Shown here: one piece after another, positions 35,030-46,247 of the stretch | How the letters are laid out: each line of letters starts with the position of its first letter | Numbering within the stretch: position 1 is the stretch's first letter | Assembly (NCBI RefSeq): GCF_003073175.1 | Contig: NZ_QBBX01000011.1 | Location: 1 to 51,334 of the forward strand | Direction: 5' to 3' | Source: Peribacillus acanthi | GTDB taxonomy: Bacteria > Bacillota > Bacilli > Bacillales > DSM-1321 | DNA length: 51,334 bases | Program-made: the position numbers and the translations under genes | Notes under the pieces: model-generated | The model's database searches: none | Told to the model about the DNA's origin: nothing | The model's input: the letters and a program-made list of their open reading frames with translations, nothing else

Positions 35030-35851
35030 GTGAAGGATTTAAACATGTACATGGAAGAACTTAAAAGTTTAATTATTTCAAAAGCAGGACATCCTTACCT
35101 TCTTCACTTTTTAGATAAGCCGTTTATTGATGATAATAAACTCTTTCTTCTTGTATCCATGTTAGAGGATTTAGACTTATCGGATGAAGAGATGGATAAA
35201 TTTATCACTTCAACCATGTTGGTTCAAATAGCCTTGGACACTCATGAACTTGTAACCAATACAACTTTTAAAAATGAAACCACGTCCATTCTGCGAACTA
35301 GGCAACTTAGTGTGTTAGCAGGCGATTATTATAGTGGACTTTATTACAAAATTTTATCTGACATTAGTCAAGTGCCTCTTATTCAAGCGTTGGCTGGTGC
35401 CATTAAAGATATTAATGAGCAAAAAATTAAAGTCTACCAATCGACAATAGAGGATATTAATGTTCTTTTAGACAGCATTAGAATCATAGAAGCATCGCTA
35501 CTATTATCTATAGCAGATTTCTTTAATAAAAAGATCTGGTCGGATTATGTGTCAAATTTATTGCTTTTGAACCGTTTGATTGACGAGAAACAAGCCATTG
35601 AAAATAAAAACCCATCACCAATAGGGGAAGTATTAAAGAAAATCTTGTTTCCTAATGTGGGCATGCATTTGACGGATGAACAAAGGAATTTCATTGTACG
35701 TACTTTAGATCAGTGTATCATTCAAGTAAATAACTTAACTGAGCAAGCTAGGAAATCACTGTCCCCTATTAATGAACAAGTGAAAATCAGATTAGATGCG
35801 ATAGGTAAGCATAATTTGGTGATTGCCAATTCGTTCGTGGAAGAAGGGTAA
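35030..35851 (+). CDS. hepS: Heptaprenyl diphosphate synthase component I
   Basis: The small, non-catalytic subunit that sets chain length with HepT to make the C35 side chain of menaquinone-7. The 273 residues carry the family segment LSVLAGDYYSGLYYKIL. Starts at GTG 35030 with AAGGGTGATG upstream; the ATG at 35045 is an alternative. First gene of hepS-menG-hepT, ending 3 bp before menG. Confidence 0.92.
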   Translation: MKDLNMYMEELKSLIISKAGHPYLLHFLDKPFIDDNKLFLLVSMLEDLDLSDEEMDKFITSTMLVQIALDTHELVTNTTFKNETTSILRTRQLSVLAGDYYSGLYYKILSDISQVPLIQALAGAIKDINEQKIKVYQSTIEDINVLLDSIRIIEASLLLSIADFFNKKIWSDYVSNLLLLNRLIDEKQAIENKNPSPIGEVLKKILFPNVGMHLTDEQRNFIVRTLDQCIIQVNNLTEQARKSLSPINEQVKIRLDAIGKHNLVIANSFVEEG

Positions 35852-35854
35852 ACC

Positions 35855-36565
35855 ATGCAACAATCTAAAGAGGAAAAAGTACATAAGGTATTCGAGAAAA
35901 TTTCTCAAAACTATGACAAAATGAATTCTGTTATCAGCTTCCAACAGCATATAAAATGGCGCAAATCTACTATGAAATTCATGAATGTAAAAAAGGGTTC
36001 AAAAGCCTTGGATGTTTGCTGTGGAACAGCTGATTGGACTATAGCATTGGCACATGAGGTTGGAAAAGAAGGAATGGTTAAAGGCTTGGATTTCAGCCAA
36101 AACATGTTGAATGTCGGGATCCAGAAAGTCAAAGAACAGCACCTTGAACAGGTTGAATTAATTCATGGCAATGCGATGGAATTACCTTTTGACGACAATA
36201 GCTTCGATTATGTGACAATCGGTTTTGGATTAAGGAACGTTCCAGATTATCTTCAGGTTCTTAAAGAAATGAACCGTGTGTTGAAGCCTGGTGGAATGGC
36301 AGTTTGTTTAGAAACATCACAACCAACCATGATTGGATTTAGGCAACTTTATTATTTTTATTTCAGATTTTTCATGCCACTATTCGGAAAACTTTTCGCG
36401 AAAAGTTATAATGAATATTCATGGTTACAGGAATCTGCGCGTGATTTTCCGGGTATGAAAGAGTTGGCAGTTATGTTCAAGCAAGCTGGTTTTGAAAAAG
36501 TTTCATATAAGCCACATAGTGGTGGTGTAGCTGCAACTCATATTGGTTATAAATCAAATAAATAA
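35855..36565 (+). CDS. menG: Demethylmenaquinone methyltransferase MenG (UbiE)
   Basis: Last step of menaquinone synthesis, S-adenosylmethionine-dependent. The 236 residues contain the SAM-binding LDVCCGTAD (52-60), [23 protein letters not shown] and family signatures LETSQPT. ATG at 35855, three bases after the hepS stop. It works with hepS and hepT on either side. Confidence 0.96.
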   Translation: MQQSKEEKVHKVFEKISQNYDKMNSVISFQQHIKWRKSTMKFMNVKKGSKALDVCCGTADWTIALAHEVGKEGMVKGLDFSQNMLNVGIQKVKEQHLEQVELIHGNAMELPFDDNSFDYVTIGFGLRNVPDYLQVLKEMNRVLKPGGMAVCLETSQPTMIGFRQLYYFYFRFFMPLFGKLFAKSYNEYSWLQESARDFPGMKELAVMFKQAGFEKVSYKPHSGGVAATHIGYKSNK

Positions 36566-36715
36566 AAAGTATAGTACTAGATGTTAGGTCTAGCTCTAAG
36601 TTCAAGTGATTCAAGTACCCACATATAAGGACGAAATTGTTTAATTGACGTTCCATTCTTAGAGGTTCTTGGGCGTTTCTTAGAAGACTTGATGAAGTAA
36701 AGCTGGGTGGAATAA

Positions 36716-37678
36716 ATGAAATTAAAAATGCTGTATTCTTTTTTGAATGCAGACCTACAAATAATTGAAAAAGAATTAGAAGCTACCATTCAAGCCGATT
36801 CACCTGTTCTTCGTGAGGCTTCTATGCATTTATTGCAGGCAGGTGGGAAAAGAATTCGCCCTGTTTTTGTGTTATTGGCTTCAAAATTCGGAACACATGA
36901 CATTCATGTTACGAAGAATGTTGCTGTTGCATTAGAGTTGATTCATATGGCGAGTCTAGTGCACGATGATGTCATTGATGATGCTGAGTTAAGGAGAGGT
37001 GTGCCGACCATAAAATCCAAATGGGACAATAGGGTCGCAATGTATACGGGTGATTATATTTTTGCCCGTTCATTAGAATTGATGGCAAATATTCATAACC
37101 CAGTTGCTCATCAAATCCTTTCCAATACAATTGTAGAAGTTTGTATTGGGGAAATTGAACAAATTAAGGACAAGTTCAATTTCGATCAGAACATTAAGAC
37201 ATATTTTAGAAGAATTAAACGTAAAACGGCTCTATTAATTGCTACTAGCTGCCAGTTAGGTGCTGTAGCTTCAGGTGTTTCTGAAGAAATTCATAAGAAG
37301 TTATTTCTTTTTGGATACTACGTTGGAATGTCCTATCAAATTACAGATGATATTTTGGATTTCACTGCATCTGAAAAAGAGCTTGGGAAGCCAGCTGGAA
37401 GTGACTTGTTACAAGGAAATATTACGTTACCAGTTTTATATGCCATGGAGGAAGGTCCAAGTAAGGAATTTTTGAAGTCTATTAATGAAAATTCATCACA
37501 AGAAGACATAAACCAGGCTATTCGCTTAATTAAGTCCTCTGGTGCCGTAGAACGGTCTATCGCTGTAAGTGATTTGTATTTGAAAAAAGCGTTGAACATT
37601 CTTCGACAATTACCAGAAAACAAAGCGAAAAAAACATTTATGGAAATAGCGAAAAATATCGGGAAACGAAAATTCTAA
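36716..37678 (+). CDS. hepT: Heptaprenyl diphosphate synthase component II
   Basis: Catalytic subunit of the trans-prenyltransferase. The 320 residues have both aspartate-rich motifs, DDVIDD (84-89) and DDILD (near 212), plus GGKRIRP. ATG at 36716 follows GGGTGGA. It is separated from menG by 150 bp; the B. subtilis protein has a longer N-terminus, but no in-frame extension with a ribosome site is visible here. Confidence 0.95.
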   Translation: MKLKMLYSFLNADLQIIEKELEATIQADSPVLREASMHLLQAGGKRIRPVFVLLASKFGTHDIHVTKNVAVALELIHMASLVHDDVIDDAELRRGVPTIKSKWDNRVAMYTGDYIFARSLELMANIHNPVAHQILSNTIVEVCIGEIEQIKDKFNFDQNIKTYFRRIKRKTALLIATSCQLGAVASGVSEEIHKKLFLFGYYVGMSYQITDDILDFTASEKELGKPAGSDLLQGNITLPVLYAMEEGPSKEFLKSINENSSQEDINQAIRLIKSSGAVERSIAVSDLYLKKALNILRQLPENKAKKTFMEIAKNIGKRKF

Positions 37679-37786
37679 TAGATTTCAGTCATTATATTGC
37701 GAATTTTATAAATCAATGATAATATTTTTCGTGGATTGTCCATTTGGATGTCACATACATACAGAAAATAGGAGTGGATTACTAAC

Positions 37787-38233
37787 ATGGAAAAAACTTT
37801 CTTGATGGTAAAACCTGACGGTGTTCAACGTCAGTTAATTGGTGAAATCGTATCTCGTTTCGAAAAGAAAGGGTTTACATTAGCAGGTGCTAAATTAATG
37901 TCTATCTCTCAAGAGCTAGCTGAACAACACTATGGTGAGCACAAAGAGCGTCCTTTCTTTGGTGAACTAGTTGACTTCATTACTTCAGGACCAGTATTCG
38001 CTATGGTTTGGGAAGGCGAAAATGTAATTGCAACTGCTCGTCAAATGATGGGAGCAACTAATCCAAAAGATTCTGCTCCAGGAACAATTCGTGGTGACTT
38101 TGCTGCTACAGTTGGTAAAAACATCATCCACGGTTCTGATTCACCAGAAAGCGCTGAGCGTGAAATTGGCTTATTCTTCAAGCAAGAAGAATTAGTAGAA
38201 TATACAAAATTAATGAACGAGTGGATTTACTAA
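37787..38233 (+). CDS. ndk: Nucleoside diphosphate kinase
   Basis: Balances nucleoside triphosphate pools through a phosphohistidine intermediate. The 148 residues include MVKPDGVQR (near 7-15), and the active-site His115 in [11 protein letters not shown] at 37787 follows AGGAGTG. It is transcribed apart from hepT and ends at its own terminator. Confidence 0.97.
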   Translation: MEKTFLMVKPDGVQRQLIGEIVSRFEKKGFTLAGAKLMSISQELAEQHYGEHKERPFFGELVDFITSGPVFAMVWEGENVIATARQMMGATNPKDSAPGTIRGDFAATVGKNIIHGSDSPESAEREIGLFFKQEELVEYTKLMNEWIY

Positions 38234-38254
38234 TATCAAGTTACTGAATCCATT

Positions 38255-38286
38255 AAAAACTCTATCTTTTTAGATAGAGTTTTTTT
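38255..38286 (+). terminator. ndk terminator
   Basis: AAAACTCTATCT pairs with AGATAGAGTTTT, followed by more T. Confidence 0.9.
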
Positions 38287-38349
38287 AAATTTAAGTATGT
38301 ATATATGGGGCAACTATGATAAGTTGTAATGGTAAATTATAGTATTAAT

Positions 38350-38402
38350 GCTACTAGGTAAATGCCGGTGCGTAAGCTAAGCACACCGCCAAGTTTTCTA
38401 AT
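38350..38402. repeat. Short dispersed repeat, copy B
   Basis: Matches 13609-13661, including a perfect GCCAAGTTTTCTAAT end. CGGTG and CACCG in the middle can pair, giving a small hairpin. Confidence 0.6.
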
Positions 38403-38534
38403 GCTAGAAGTGTAAATGCTAATTTCTTTGAATTTTTTGTTAAATTGCTAAAAATCTAAAGTAAATTCCAAGTTATTCCGTTATACTTAATTACTATAAT
38501 AATATAAGTAAATTACATAGAGATAGAGGAGTAG

Positions 38535-39484
<950 letters not shown>

Positions 39485-39541
39485 CATCATTAATTTAGCC
39501 TAATAAAAATGTGTAGTATGATAAAAGATAAAGATTCAGGG

Positions 39542-39577
39542 GTTTGAAATTATATTGATTAATTTCAAACTTTTTTT
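39542..39577 (+). terminator. Terminator between cheR and aroC
   Basis: GTTTGAAATT (39542-39551) pairs with AATTTCAAAC (39561-39570), followed by seven T. Confidence 0.85.
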
Positions 39578-39635
39578 GTACACAATATTTTTATTTGTGA
39601 TATAGTGATACATAATCCTATAACGCTTTTAAGCG
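39576..39635 (+). promoter_or_regulatory. Promoter region of the aroC supraoperon
   Basis: TTGTAC (39576-39581) and TATAGT (39601-39606, with TG two bases before it) are 19 nt apart; CATAAT (39611-39616) is an alternative -10. GCTTTTAAGCG (39625-39635) follows and resembles GCTTTTAAGTG near the hepS start site. Confidence 0.35.
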
Positions 39636-39672
39636 CTAAAGTACATAGATTCAGGTAAAGGGGGACTTCTCA

Positions 39673-40842
39673 GTGAGATATTTAACTTCAGGAGAATCGC
39701 ATGGACCAAAACTAACAACGATCCTTGAAGGTTTTCCAGCTGGAATGCCATTAACAACTGAGGATATCGATAGAGAGCTTTCTCGTAGGCAGAAAGGCCA
39801 CGGAAGAGGTCGTAGAATGCAAATAGAAAAAGATACTGTAGAAATCACTTCAGGTATACGTCACGGGGCAACACTAGGTTCGCCTATTTGCTTAGTAGTA
39901 GAAAATAACGATTGGAAACATTGGACTAAAATAATGGGAATCGAGCCATTGGAAGAAGACGCAGATGAGATAAAAAGAAAGATTACAAGACCACGCCCAG
40001 GACATGCAGATTTAAATGGTGGCATTAAATATGGGCATAGAGACTTACGAAATGTTTTAGAAAGATCCTCTGCGAGAGAAACGACTGTTAGGGTTGCTGC
40101 TGGTGCGGTGGCGAAAAAACTACTTTCATTGCTTGGGATACATATTGCTTCTCATGTTGTTGAAATTGGGGGAGTAAAAGCTGAGAGAACTGAAGATTTA
40201 TCTATCTCGGAGATTCAAGAAATTTCAGAAGCCTCACCTGTAAGGTGCCTAGATGAAGATGCTAGTCAGAAGATGATGCTTGCAATCGACGATGCCAAGA
40301 GCAATGGTGACTCCATTGGTGGAATTGTAGAGGTGATTGTTGAAGGGATGCCTATTGGTGTAGGCAGCTATGTTCACTACGATCGGAAACTCGATTCTAA
40401 ATTGGCTGCGGCAATCGTCAGTATCAATGCATTTAAGGGTGTAGAGTTCGGGATAGGTTTTGAAGCTGCTAGAAAATTTGGAAGTGAAGTACATGATGAA
40501 ATAGCCTGGTCCGAAGAAAAAGGATATACCCGTAAAACCAACCGTTTAGGTGGATTGGAGGGTGGCATGACAACAGGTATGCCTCTTGTAATCCGAGGTG
40601 TAATGAAGCCTATTCCAACATTATATAAGCCGTTGAAAAGTGTGGATATTGATTCTAAAGAAACATTTGAAGCAAGTATTGAAAGGTCGGATAGCTGTGC
40701 TGTACCAGCGGCAGCGGTTGTCGCAGAAGCAGTAGTTGCGTGGGAGTTAGCTTCAGCAATTGTTGATCAATTCCCTTCTGACAAATTTTCGACACTTTTG
40801 AGTTTTATTGAAGAGTATAGAGTAGAAACGAAGGAATTTTAA
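39673..40842 (+). CDS. aroC: Chorismate synthase
   Basis: Makes chorismate from EPSP, using reduced FMN. The 389 residues contain GESHGP (8-13), [27 protein letters not shown] and the FMN-binding C-terminal region. The start is GTG at 39673, nine bases after GGGGGA. This gene is called aroF in older B. subtilis literature. First gene of the aromatic supraoperon. Confidence 0.96.
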   Translation: MRYLTSGESHGPKLTTILEGFPAGMPLTTEDIDRELSRRQKGHGRGRRMQIEKDTVEITSGIRHGATLGSPICLVVENNDWKHWTKIMGIEPLEEDADEIKRKITRPRPGHADLNGGIKYGHRDLRNVLERSSARETTVRVAAGAVAKKLLSLLGIHIASHVVEIGGVKAERTEDLSISEIQEISEASPVRCLDEDASQKMMLAIDDAKSNGDSIGGIVEVIVEGMPIGVGSYVHYDRKLDSKLAAAIVSINAFKGVEFGIGFEAARKFGSEVHDEIAWSEEKGYTRKTNRLGGLEGGMTTGMPLVIRGVMKPIPTLYKPLKSVDIDSKETFEASIERSDSCAVPAAAVVAEAVVAWELASAIVDQFPSDKFSTLLSFIEEYRVETKEF

Positions 40843-40846
40843 GTAT

Positions 40847-41929
40847 ATGAAGGTACAGCACATTTATACTTCAAGTAAAAAATATCCCGTCATAATTCAT
40901 AAAAACGCAATAACTTCAATAACTGATATTCTCTTGGGGAAATTCCAACATTATAAAATATGGATTATTACGGATGAAAATGTCGCGCCTCTATATCTCG
41001 AATTTGTCACAAATATGATTACCTCAAAACTGCAGACTCCCGTTATTCACACGATCGTACCAGGGGGAGAAGAAGCAAAATCGCTTGCAGTTTTTCAAGA
41101 TTGTCACACTGAAGCACTTCAATCAGGGTTATCAAGAAAAACGTTAATCCTTGCATTAGGTGGTGGAGCAGTTGGTGACTTAGCTGGATTTGTGGCTGCC
41201 ACATACATGAGAGGAGTTCCTTTTATACAAATTCCTACTACGATTCTTGCACATGATAGTGCAGTTGGAGGGAAAGTGGCTGTTAACCATCCTCTAGGGA
41301 AAAACATGATCGGGACATTTTATCAGCCGGAGGCAGTAATCTACCATCTAGATTTCCTATCTACATTACCTAGAAGAGAAATACTTTCTGGTTTTGCTGA
41401 GGCGATTAAACATAGTTTAATTGCTCCAAACTCATTCTATACTGAATTACAAAACCGGATAGTAACATTTGAAGATATTACTGGGGAAAATCTATCTTGG
41501 TATTTAGAAGAGGGCATTCTTGTAAAATCCCAAATTGTTGCTGAAGATGAAAAAGAGACAGGAATCAGAGCCTATCTGAACTTCGGTCATACACTTGGCC
41601 ATTCAATCGAAGCTCAACTAGGTTATGGAGCCATTTCCCACGGTGAAGCCGTTCTAATTGGGATGATTTTCGCCATAAAATTAAGTATAGAGTATACTTC
41701 ATTGGAGTTCGATGAAGCCGAATTTTATAGATGGGTAGAGCATTTAGGCTATTCATTAAAAATACCTAAAGAACTAGATTCTACAACCTTACTTACCACT
41801 ATGAAAAAAGATAAAAAGACAACTTCGGACCAAGTCAGGTTTGTACTATTGTCCTCAGTCGGTAACCCAGTTTTGAAAGAATTATCTGATGAAGAAATTT
41901 TAAAGGTTTTAAAAACGATGTATTTATAA
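40847..41929 (+). CDS. aroB: 3-dehydroquinate synthase
   Basis: Cyclises DAHP to 3-dehydroquinate, with NAD and a divalent metal. The 360 residues have GGGAVGDLAGFVAATYMRG, DSAVGGKVAVNHPLGKN and the metal ligands in EAIKH and FGHTLGHSIE with a later HGEAV. ATG at 40847, four bases after aroC; GAAGGAA lies within the end of aroC. Confidence 0.96.
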   Translation: MKVQHIYTSSKKYPVIIHKNAITSITDILLGKFQHYKIWIITDENVAPLYLEFVTNMITSKLQTPVIHTIVPGGEEAKSLAVFQDCHTEALQSGLSRKTLILALGGGAVGDLAGFVAATYMRGVPFIQIPTTILAHDSAVGGKVAVNHPLGKNMIGTFYQPEAVIYHLDFLSTLPRREILSGFAEAIKHSLIAPNSFYTELQNRIVTFEDITGENLSWYLEEGILVKSQIVAEDEKETGIRAYLNFGHTLGHSIEAQLGYGAISHGEAVLIGMIFAIKLSIEYTSLEFDEAEFYRWVEHLGYSLKIPKELDSTTLLTTMKKDKKTTSDQVRFVLLSSVGNPVLKELSDEEILKVLKTMYL

Positions 41930-41956
41930 AAATGAAATTTAGGAAAGGGTGGTAGT

Positions 41957-42328
41957 ATGATAAGGGGAATCAGGGGGGCTACTACCGTCTCTGGAAATGT
42001 AGAAAAAGAAATCCTGGAAAATACAGAAGAACTATTGCTACACATAATACAGGAAAACCAAGTGGGACCTGAATCAGTGGCTTCAGTTTTCATTTCTGTA
42101 ACAGATGACTTATCAGCAGGGTTCCCTGCAAAAGCTCTTAGGAATTTTAAGGAATGGTCATTCGTCCCAGTGATGTGCATGAGGGAAATTCCAGTCCCTG
42201 GCTCACTGGAAAAGTGCATTAGAATCATGATGCATGTTAATACAACAAAACCTCAAAATGAAATAAAGCATATCTATTTAAAAGAAGCGATACAGTTGAG
42301 ACCAGATTTAAGTCAATCCATTAAATAA
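41957..42328 (+). CDS. aroH: Chorismate mutase, AroH type
   Basis: Monofunctional enzyme turning chorismate into prephenate. The 123 residues match the trimeric B. subtilis type, with GIRGATTV (4-11), Arg and Glu active-site residues and VPVMCMREI. ATG at 41957 follows AAAGGGTGG. In B. subtilis the trp genes come next; here hisC starts 13 bp later. Confidence 0.95.
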   Translation: MIRGIRGATTVSGNVEKEILENTEELLLHIIQENQVGPESVASVFISVTDDLSAGFPAKALRNFKEWSFVPVMCMREIPVPGSLEKCIRIMMHVNTTKPQNEIKHIYLKEAIQLRPDLSQSIK

Positions 42329-42341
42329 GGAGAAAACCATC

Positions 42342-43433
42342 GTGAAATGGAATGAATCCGTCTTATCATTAAAGCCATATCAACCTGGCAGAACAGTCGA
42401 TGAAGTAAAAAAACAATTGGGTTTAACAGAAATTACAAAGCTGGCCTCTAATGAAAATCCTTATGGTAGTTCAGAGTTAACCAAGCAAGCATTAAGTGAA
42501 TGGAATCAATCGTTTGCGTTGTATCCTGATGGCTATGCTACCGTATTAAGAAGTGCCTTAGCAAATTTATATAATTTACGCGAGACACAATTGATATTTG
42601 GGAATGGCTCTGATGAAATTATACAAATCATATCTAAAAGCTTGCTAGAACCAGGGAAAAACACAGTGATGCCTACACCATCTTTCCCTCAATATAAACA
42701 TAACGCAGTATTACAACAAGCGGAATCAAGAGAGGTTTCACTTGTGGATGGTGCGCATGATTTAAATGAAATGCTAAATAAAGTGGATGAGCATACATCA
42801 GTAGTTTGGTTGTGTTCTCCAAATAATCCGACTGGGTTATATATCAATCATGAAGATTTAATAACTTTTCTTGATCAGGTGCCATCCAATGTGTTGGTCG
42901 TATTGGACGAAGCATATTATGAATACGCTACGGCAGAGGATTATCCAGATACCTTGGCATTATTGGATAAGTACACAAATATCATTATCCTACGCACATT
43001 TTCTAAGATATACGGCTTAGCAGGTTTCCGAGTTGGTTACGGAATTGCTTCTGAAGAGATTATCTCTAAAATCGAACCGGCACGTGAGCCATTTAATGTA
43101 AATAGCATTGGAATGCATGTGGCTGCTAGAGCGTTGGAAGATCAACAATTTATCGATGAATGTAAAAAGAAAAATACTGAAGGTCTGGAACAATATTATC
43201 GTTTTTGTAAGGAATCCAACCTTAACTACTTTCCTTCTCAAGGGAATTTTATTCTAATAGACTTCGGAATAGATAGTGATGAGGTTTTTCAATATTTACT
43301 AACCAAAGGCTATATAGTTCGCTCCGGAAAAGCATTGGGCTTCCCTACTTCGATTAGGATAACAGTAGGAACAAAAGCTCAAAATGACAATTTGATTCAA
43401 TTCATGAAGGAATTTATTAAAACGCCGGTCTAA
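42342..43433 (+). CDS. hisC: Histidinol-phosphate aminotransferase
   Basis: A PLP enzyme of histidine synthesis that in B. subtilis also serves tyrosine and phenylalanine synthesis, which explains its place here. The 363 residues contain SNENPYG, WLCSPNNPTG, and the PLP-binding Lys222 in RTFSKIYGLAGFRVG. The start is GTG at 42342, with AAGGAGA upstream. Confidence 0.95.
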   Translation: MKWNESVLSLKPYQPGRTVDEVKKQLGLTEITKLASNENPYGSSELTKQALSEWNQSFALYPDGYATVLRSALANLYNLRETQLIFGNGSDEIIQIISKSLLEPGKNTVMPTPSFPQYKHNAVLQQAESREVSLVDGAHDLNEMLNKVDEHTSVVWLCSPNNPTGLYINHEDLITFLDQVPSNVLVVLDEAYYEYATAEDYPDTLALLDKYTNIIILRTFSKIYGLAGFRVGYGIASEEIISKIEPAREPFNVNSIGMHVAARALEDQQFIDECKKKNTEGLEQYYRFCKESNLNYFPSQGNFILIDFGIDSDEVFQYLLTKGYIVRSGKALGFPTSIRITVGTKAQNDNLIQFMKEFIKTPV

Positions 43434-43448
43434 AAACCGGCATTTTTC
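43424..43448 (+). terminator. Hairpin overlapping the hisC stop codon
   Basis: GCCGGT (43424-43429) pairs with ACCGGC (43436-43441), then ATTTTT. It may reduce transcription into tyrA rather than end it completely, because tyrA and aroA follow without a clear new promoter. Confidence 0.55.
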
Positions 43449-43492
43449 CTTATGTTGGTATTTAATAATAGGGTTGAGGAGGGGTAGTTAGG

Positions 43493-44596
43493 ATGAGGGG
43501 GAATATTTTTGTCATTGGAATTGGCTTAATAGCTGGTTCAGTGGCCCTTTCAATCAAACAAGCTCATTCTTCGGCAGTTGTAGTAGGCTACGATATTAAT
43601 GAGCAAAATATTCAATTGTCCAGAGCACTAGGGATAATTGATAAAGCTTGCGATAGTTTTGAAGAAGGTGCTAAAGAAGCGGATCTTATTATTATTGGGA
43701 CACCAGTAAAACAAACAGAAGAAATTATTGAGAAGTTAGCTAATATAAAATTAAAGCCGCAAGTCATCATAACAGATGTAGGAAGTACGAAGAAAAGAAT
43801 TACAGAAAAAGCACAAATATTAAGCAATCATGGATATACATTTATTGGAGGCCATCCAATGGCTGGATCACACAAAAGTGGTCCAGCGGCAGCTAAGGCA
43901 CATTTATTTGAGAATGCTTTTTATCTCTTGACGACCTCTAAACATGTGGAAGATAGAAAGCTTGCAGAATTGAAAGTTTGGCTCAGTGGAACAAAGGCAC
44001 GGTTTTTAGTAGTCGATCCTGATACCCATGATGAATTGACGGGTGTAGTTAGTCATTTTCCACACTTGATTGCGGCTTCATTAGTACATCAAGCAAGAAA
44101 GAAAAATCATGAAGATGATTTAGTTACCAGATTGGCAGCAGGTGGCTTTCGAGACATAACTCGAATAGCATCCAGTAGCCCTGAAATGTGGAGAGACATT
44201 TTTATACACAATAAGGAAGTACTTATTTCGTTATTGCAAACCTGGATTGAAGAAATGGATTATCTAAAATCAAACCTATTAAACGAAAATGAAATGGAAT
44301 TGCTCCATTACTTTCAAGAAGCTAAGGATTTTAGAGATGGCTTGCCCCTCCAAAAGAAAGGTGCTTTACCTTCATTTTATGATTTATTTATTGATGTTCC
44401 CGACTACCCGGGGGTCATTTCTGAAATAACAGGATTGTTAGCAAAAGAAAGCATTAGTATAACTAATATCCGTATTTTAGAAACTCGTGAAGAAATATAC
44501 GGAGTCCTAGTAATTAGTTTCCAAACCGAAGATGATAGACAAAATGCAGAAAAGTGCATACAAAGTAATACGACGTATGAAACATATCTTGCATAA
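43493..44596 (+). CDS. tyrA: Prephenate dehydrogenase
   Basis: Converts prephenate to 4-hydroxyphenylpyruvate with NAD. The 367 residues have a Rossmann motif GIGLIAGS, GGHPMAGSHKSGP with the catalytic His, and a C-terminal ACT domain (about 296-367) for feedback control. ATG at 43493 follows GAGGAGGGG. aroA begins 15 bp after it. Confidence 0.95.
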   Translation: MRGNIFVIGIGLIAGSVALSIKQAHSSAVVVGYDINEQNIQLSRALGIIDKACDSFEEGAKEADLIIIGTPVKQTEEIIEKLANIKLKPQVIITDVGSTKKRITEKAQILSNHGYTFIGGHPMAGSHKSGPAAAKAHLFENAFYLLTTSKHVEDRKLAELKVWLSGTKARFLVVDPDTHDELTGVVSHFPHLIAASLVHQARKKNHEDDLVTRLAAGGFRDITRIASSSPEMWRDIFIHNKEVLISLLQTWIEEMDYLKSNLLNENEMELLHYFQEAKDFRDGLPLQKKGALPSFYDLFIDVPDYPGVISEITGLLAKESISITNIRILETREEIYGVLVISFQTEDDRQNAEKCIQSNTTYETYLA

Positions 44597-44611
44597 TTGA
44601 AAGGAGCAATT

Positions 44612-45901
44612 ATGAACGTTCTACCATTAACCACGAATGTCTCTCGCTTAAATGGTGAAATACAAGTGCCAGGAGACAAATCTATCTCACACAGATCGAT
44701 TATGCTTGGCAGTATTGCAGAAGGTAAAACGACAGTTTCTAATTTCCTATCAGGGGCAGATTGTTTAAGTACAATCTCGTGTTTCTCTAAGATGGGGATC
44801 GTAATTGATCGAGAGAAAGATTTTGTTACCATCCATGGAAAAGGAGCTTACGGACTTCAAGAACCAGAACAATTATTGGATGTTGGAAATTCAGGCACTA
44901 CAATACGCCTAATGATGGGGATTCTAGCAGGGCAATCCTTTTACTCCGTATTGGCGGGAGATGAATCGATTGCAAGACGTCCAATGGTAAGGACTGTCCT
45001 TCCTCTTCGTGAAATGGGTGCAGTTATTGACGGAAGAATGGAAGGTAAAAGGACCCCCCTCAGTATTAGAGGTGGACAATTGAAACCAATTACATATGAA
45101 CTACCTGTCGCGAGTGCCCAAGTTAAATCCTGTGTACTGTTAGCTGGACTTTATTCAACAGGTACAACTACAGTTATTGAAAAAGAAAAAACAAGAGATC
45201 ATACTGAAAGAATGCTCGCGAAATTTGGCGTTAATGTGAAAGTAAATGGTTTGAATGTTTCCGTTGATGGGGGACAAAAGTTAAAAGCGACTCATATTGA
45301 TGTTCCAGGCGATATTTCATCTGCTGCTTTCTTTTTGGTTGCTGGAGCAATCGTAAAAGACAGTGAAGTTCGATTAAAGAATGTAGGAATGAATCCTACT
45401 AGATCAGGAATTATTGATGTACTGAAAGAAATGGGAGCGGATATTGAAATCCACCCTTATTCTGGAAATGTTGAGGAAGAACCTGTGGCGGATTTAATCA
45501 TTAGAAATTCGACTCTTAGAGGTACAGAAATAAAGGGAAGCCTAATTCCACGATTAATAGACGAAATTCCTATCATCGCTTTATTGGCTACACAAGCAGA
45601 GGGAAAAACAATCATTTCAGATGCCAAAGAGCTAAAAGTAAAAGAAACAGATCGAATTCTAACTGTTGTAGAAGAATTGTCTAAACTTGGTGCAAATATT
45701 GAAGCCACTGAAGATGGCATGATTGTTCATGGAAAAACTATGCTTACAGGTGGGACAGTAAATAGTCATGGTGACCATAGAATTGGCATGATGCTTTCCA
45801 TTGCATCCCTTATTTGTAACAGTAATGTTGACTTGGAAGATTCTGAAGCAATCAATGTGTCTTACCCTAACTTCTTTGAGCACCTTCAAAGCTTAATGTA
45901 G
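44612..45901 (+). CDS. aroA: 3-phosphoshikimate 1-carboxyvinyltransferase (EPSP synthase)
   Basis: Forms EPSP from shikimate 3-phosphate and phosphoenolpyruvate. With ATG at 44612 (AAGGAG upstream) it has 429 residues; the frame from 44597 includes the ribosome site. Lys23 in GDKSISHR and the GNSGTTIRL segment are present, the latter typical of Gram-positive enzymes. Called aroE in older B. subtilis literature. Last gene of the supraoperon; the probable terminator is about 300 bp downstream, beyond a repeat. Confidence 0.96.
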   Translation: MNVLPLTTNVSRLNGEIQVPGDKSISHRSIMLGSIAEGKTTVSNFLSGADCLSTISCFSKMGIVIDREKDFVTIHGKGAYGLQEPEQLLDVGNSGTTIRLMMGILAGQSFYSVLAGDESIARRPMVRTVLPLREMGAVIDGRMEGKRTPLSIRGGQLKPITYELPVASAQVKSCVLLAGLYSTGTTTVIEKEKTRDHTERMLAKFGVNVKVNGLNVSVDGGQKLKATHIDVPGDISSAAFFLVAGAIVKDSEVRLKNVGMNPTRSGIIDVLKEMGADIEIHPYSGNVEEEPVADLIIRNSTLRGTEIKGSLIPRLIDEIPIIALLATQAEGKTIISDAKELKVKETDRILTVVEELSKLGANIEATEDGMIVHGKTMLTGGTVNSHGDHRIGMMLSIASLICNSNVDLEDSEAINVSYPNFFEHLQSLM

Positions 45902-46039
45902 GAAATGTTGAAATAGCAGGTTTCGTTAAGTTTGTTACTATTTTATCTATGTTTACTTATAGAGTAAATTGAGTAGTGGAACAATGAGACATACTTTATT
46001 GTCTAAGGCTGTATTAAAGTCCACTGTTGATATTAGCAG

Positions 46040-46172
46040 GTTGGTGATGGGAGTGGAAGACGCTAGACTCCTAGGGGATTAGCGCTACAGGCGAGACCCC
46101 TGTGAAAGGAAAGCAACGAAGAAGCTCGGCTAACGACTACCGAAAAAGCAAGCGTCTGGAACAAAAATCAAC
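46040..46172 (+). repeat. Structured dispersed repeat, copy 3 (diverged)
   Basis: Diverged from copies 1 and 2 but keeps GGAGTGGA, GACTCCT and AATCAAC. Stem A is AGACGCT (46058-46064) with AGCGTCT (46151-46157), a third sequence for the same pairing. AGGGG (46073-46077) can pair with CCCCT (46097-46101) and TTAGC (46079-46083) with GCTAA (46129-46133), again interlocking. Confidence 0.6.
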
Positions 46173-46207
46173 AGCAAATTTAACGGAGCATATTATAAAA
46201 AAGGGGG

Positions 46208-46247
46208 GAAGTCTTTTTGAACAATGGTTTAAAAGACTTCTCTTTCT
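46208..46247 (+). terminator. Terminator of the aromatic supraoperon
   Basis: GAAGTCTTTT (46208-46217) pairs with AAAAGACTTC (46231-46240), followed by TCTTTCTG. The tail is imperfect. Confidence 0.6.

Noticed and set aside
41749-42228. 159-codon minus-strand frame over aroB and aroH
   Set aside because: Antisense to two well-supported genes in one operon.
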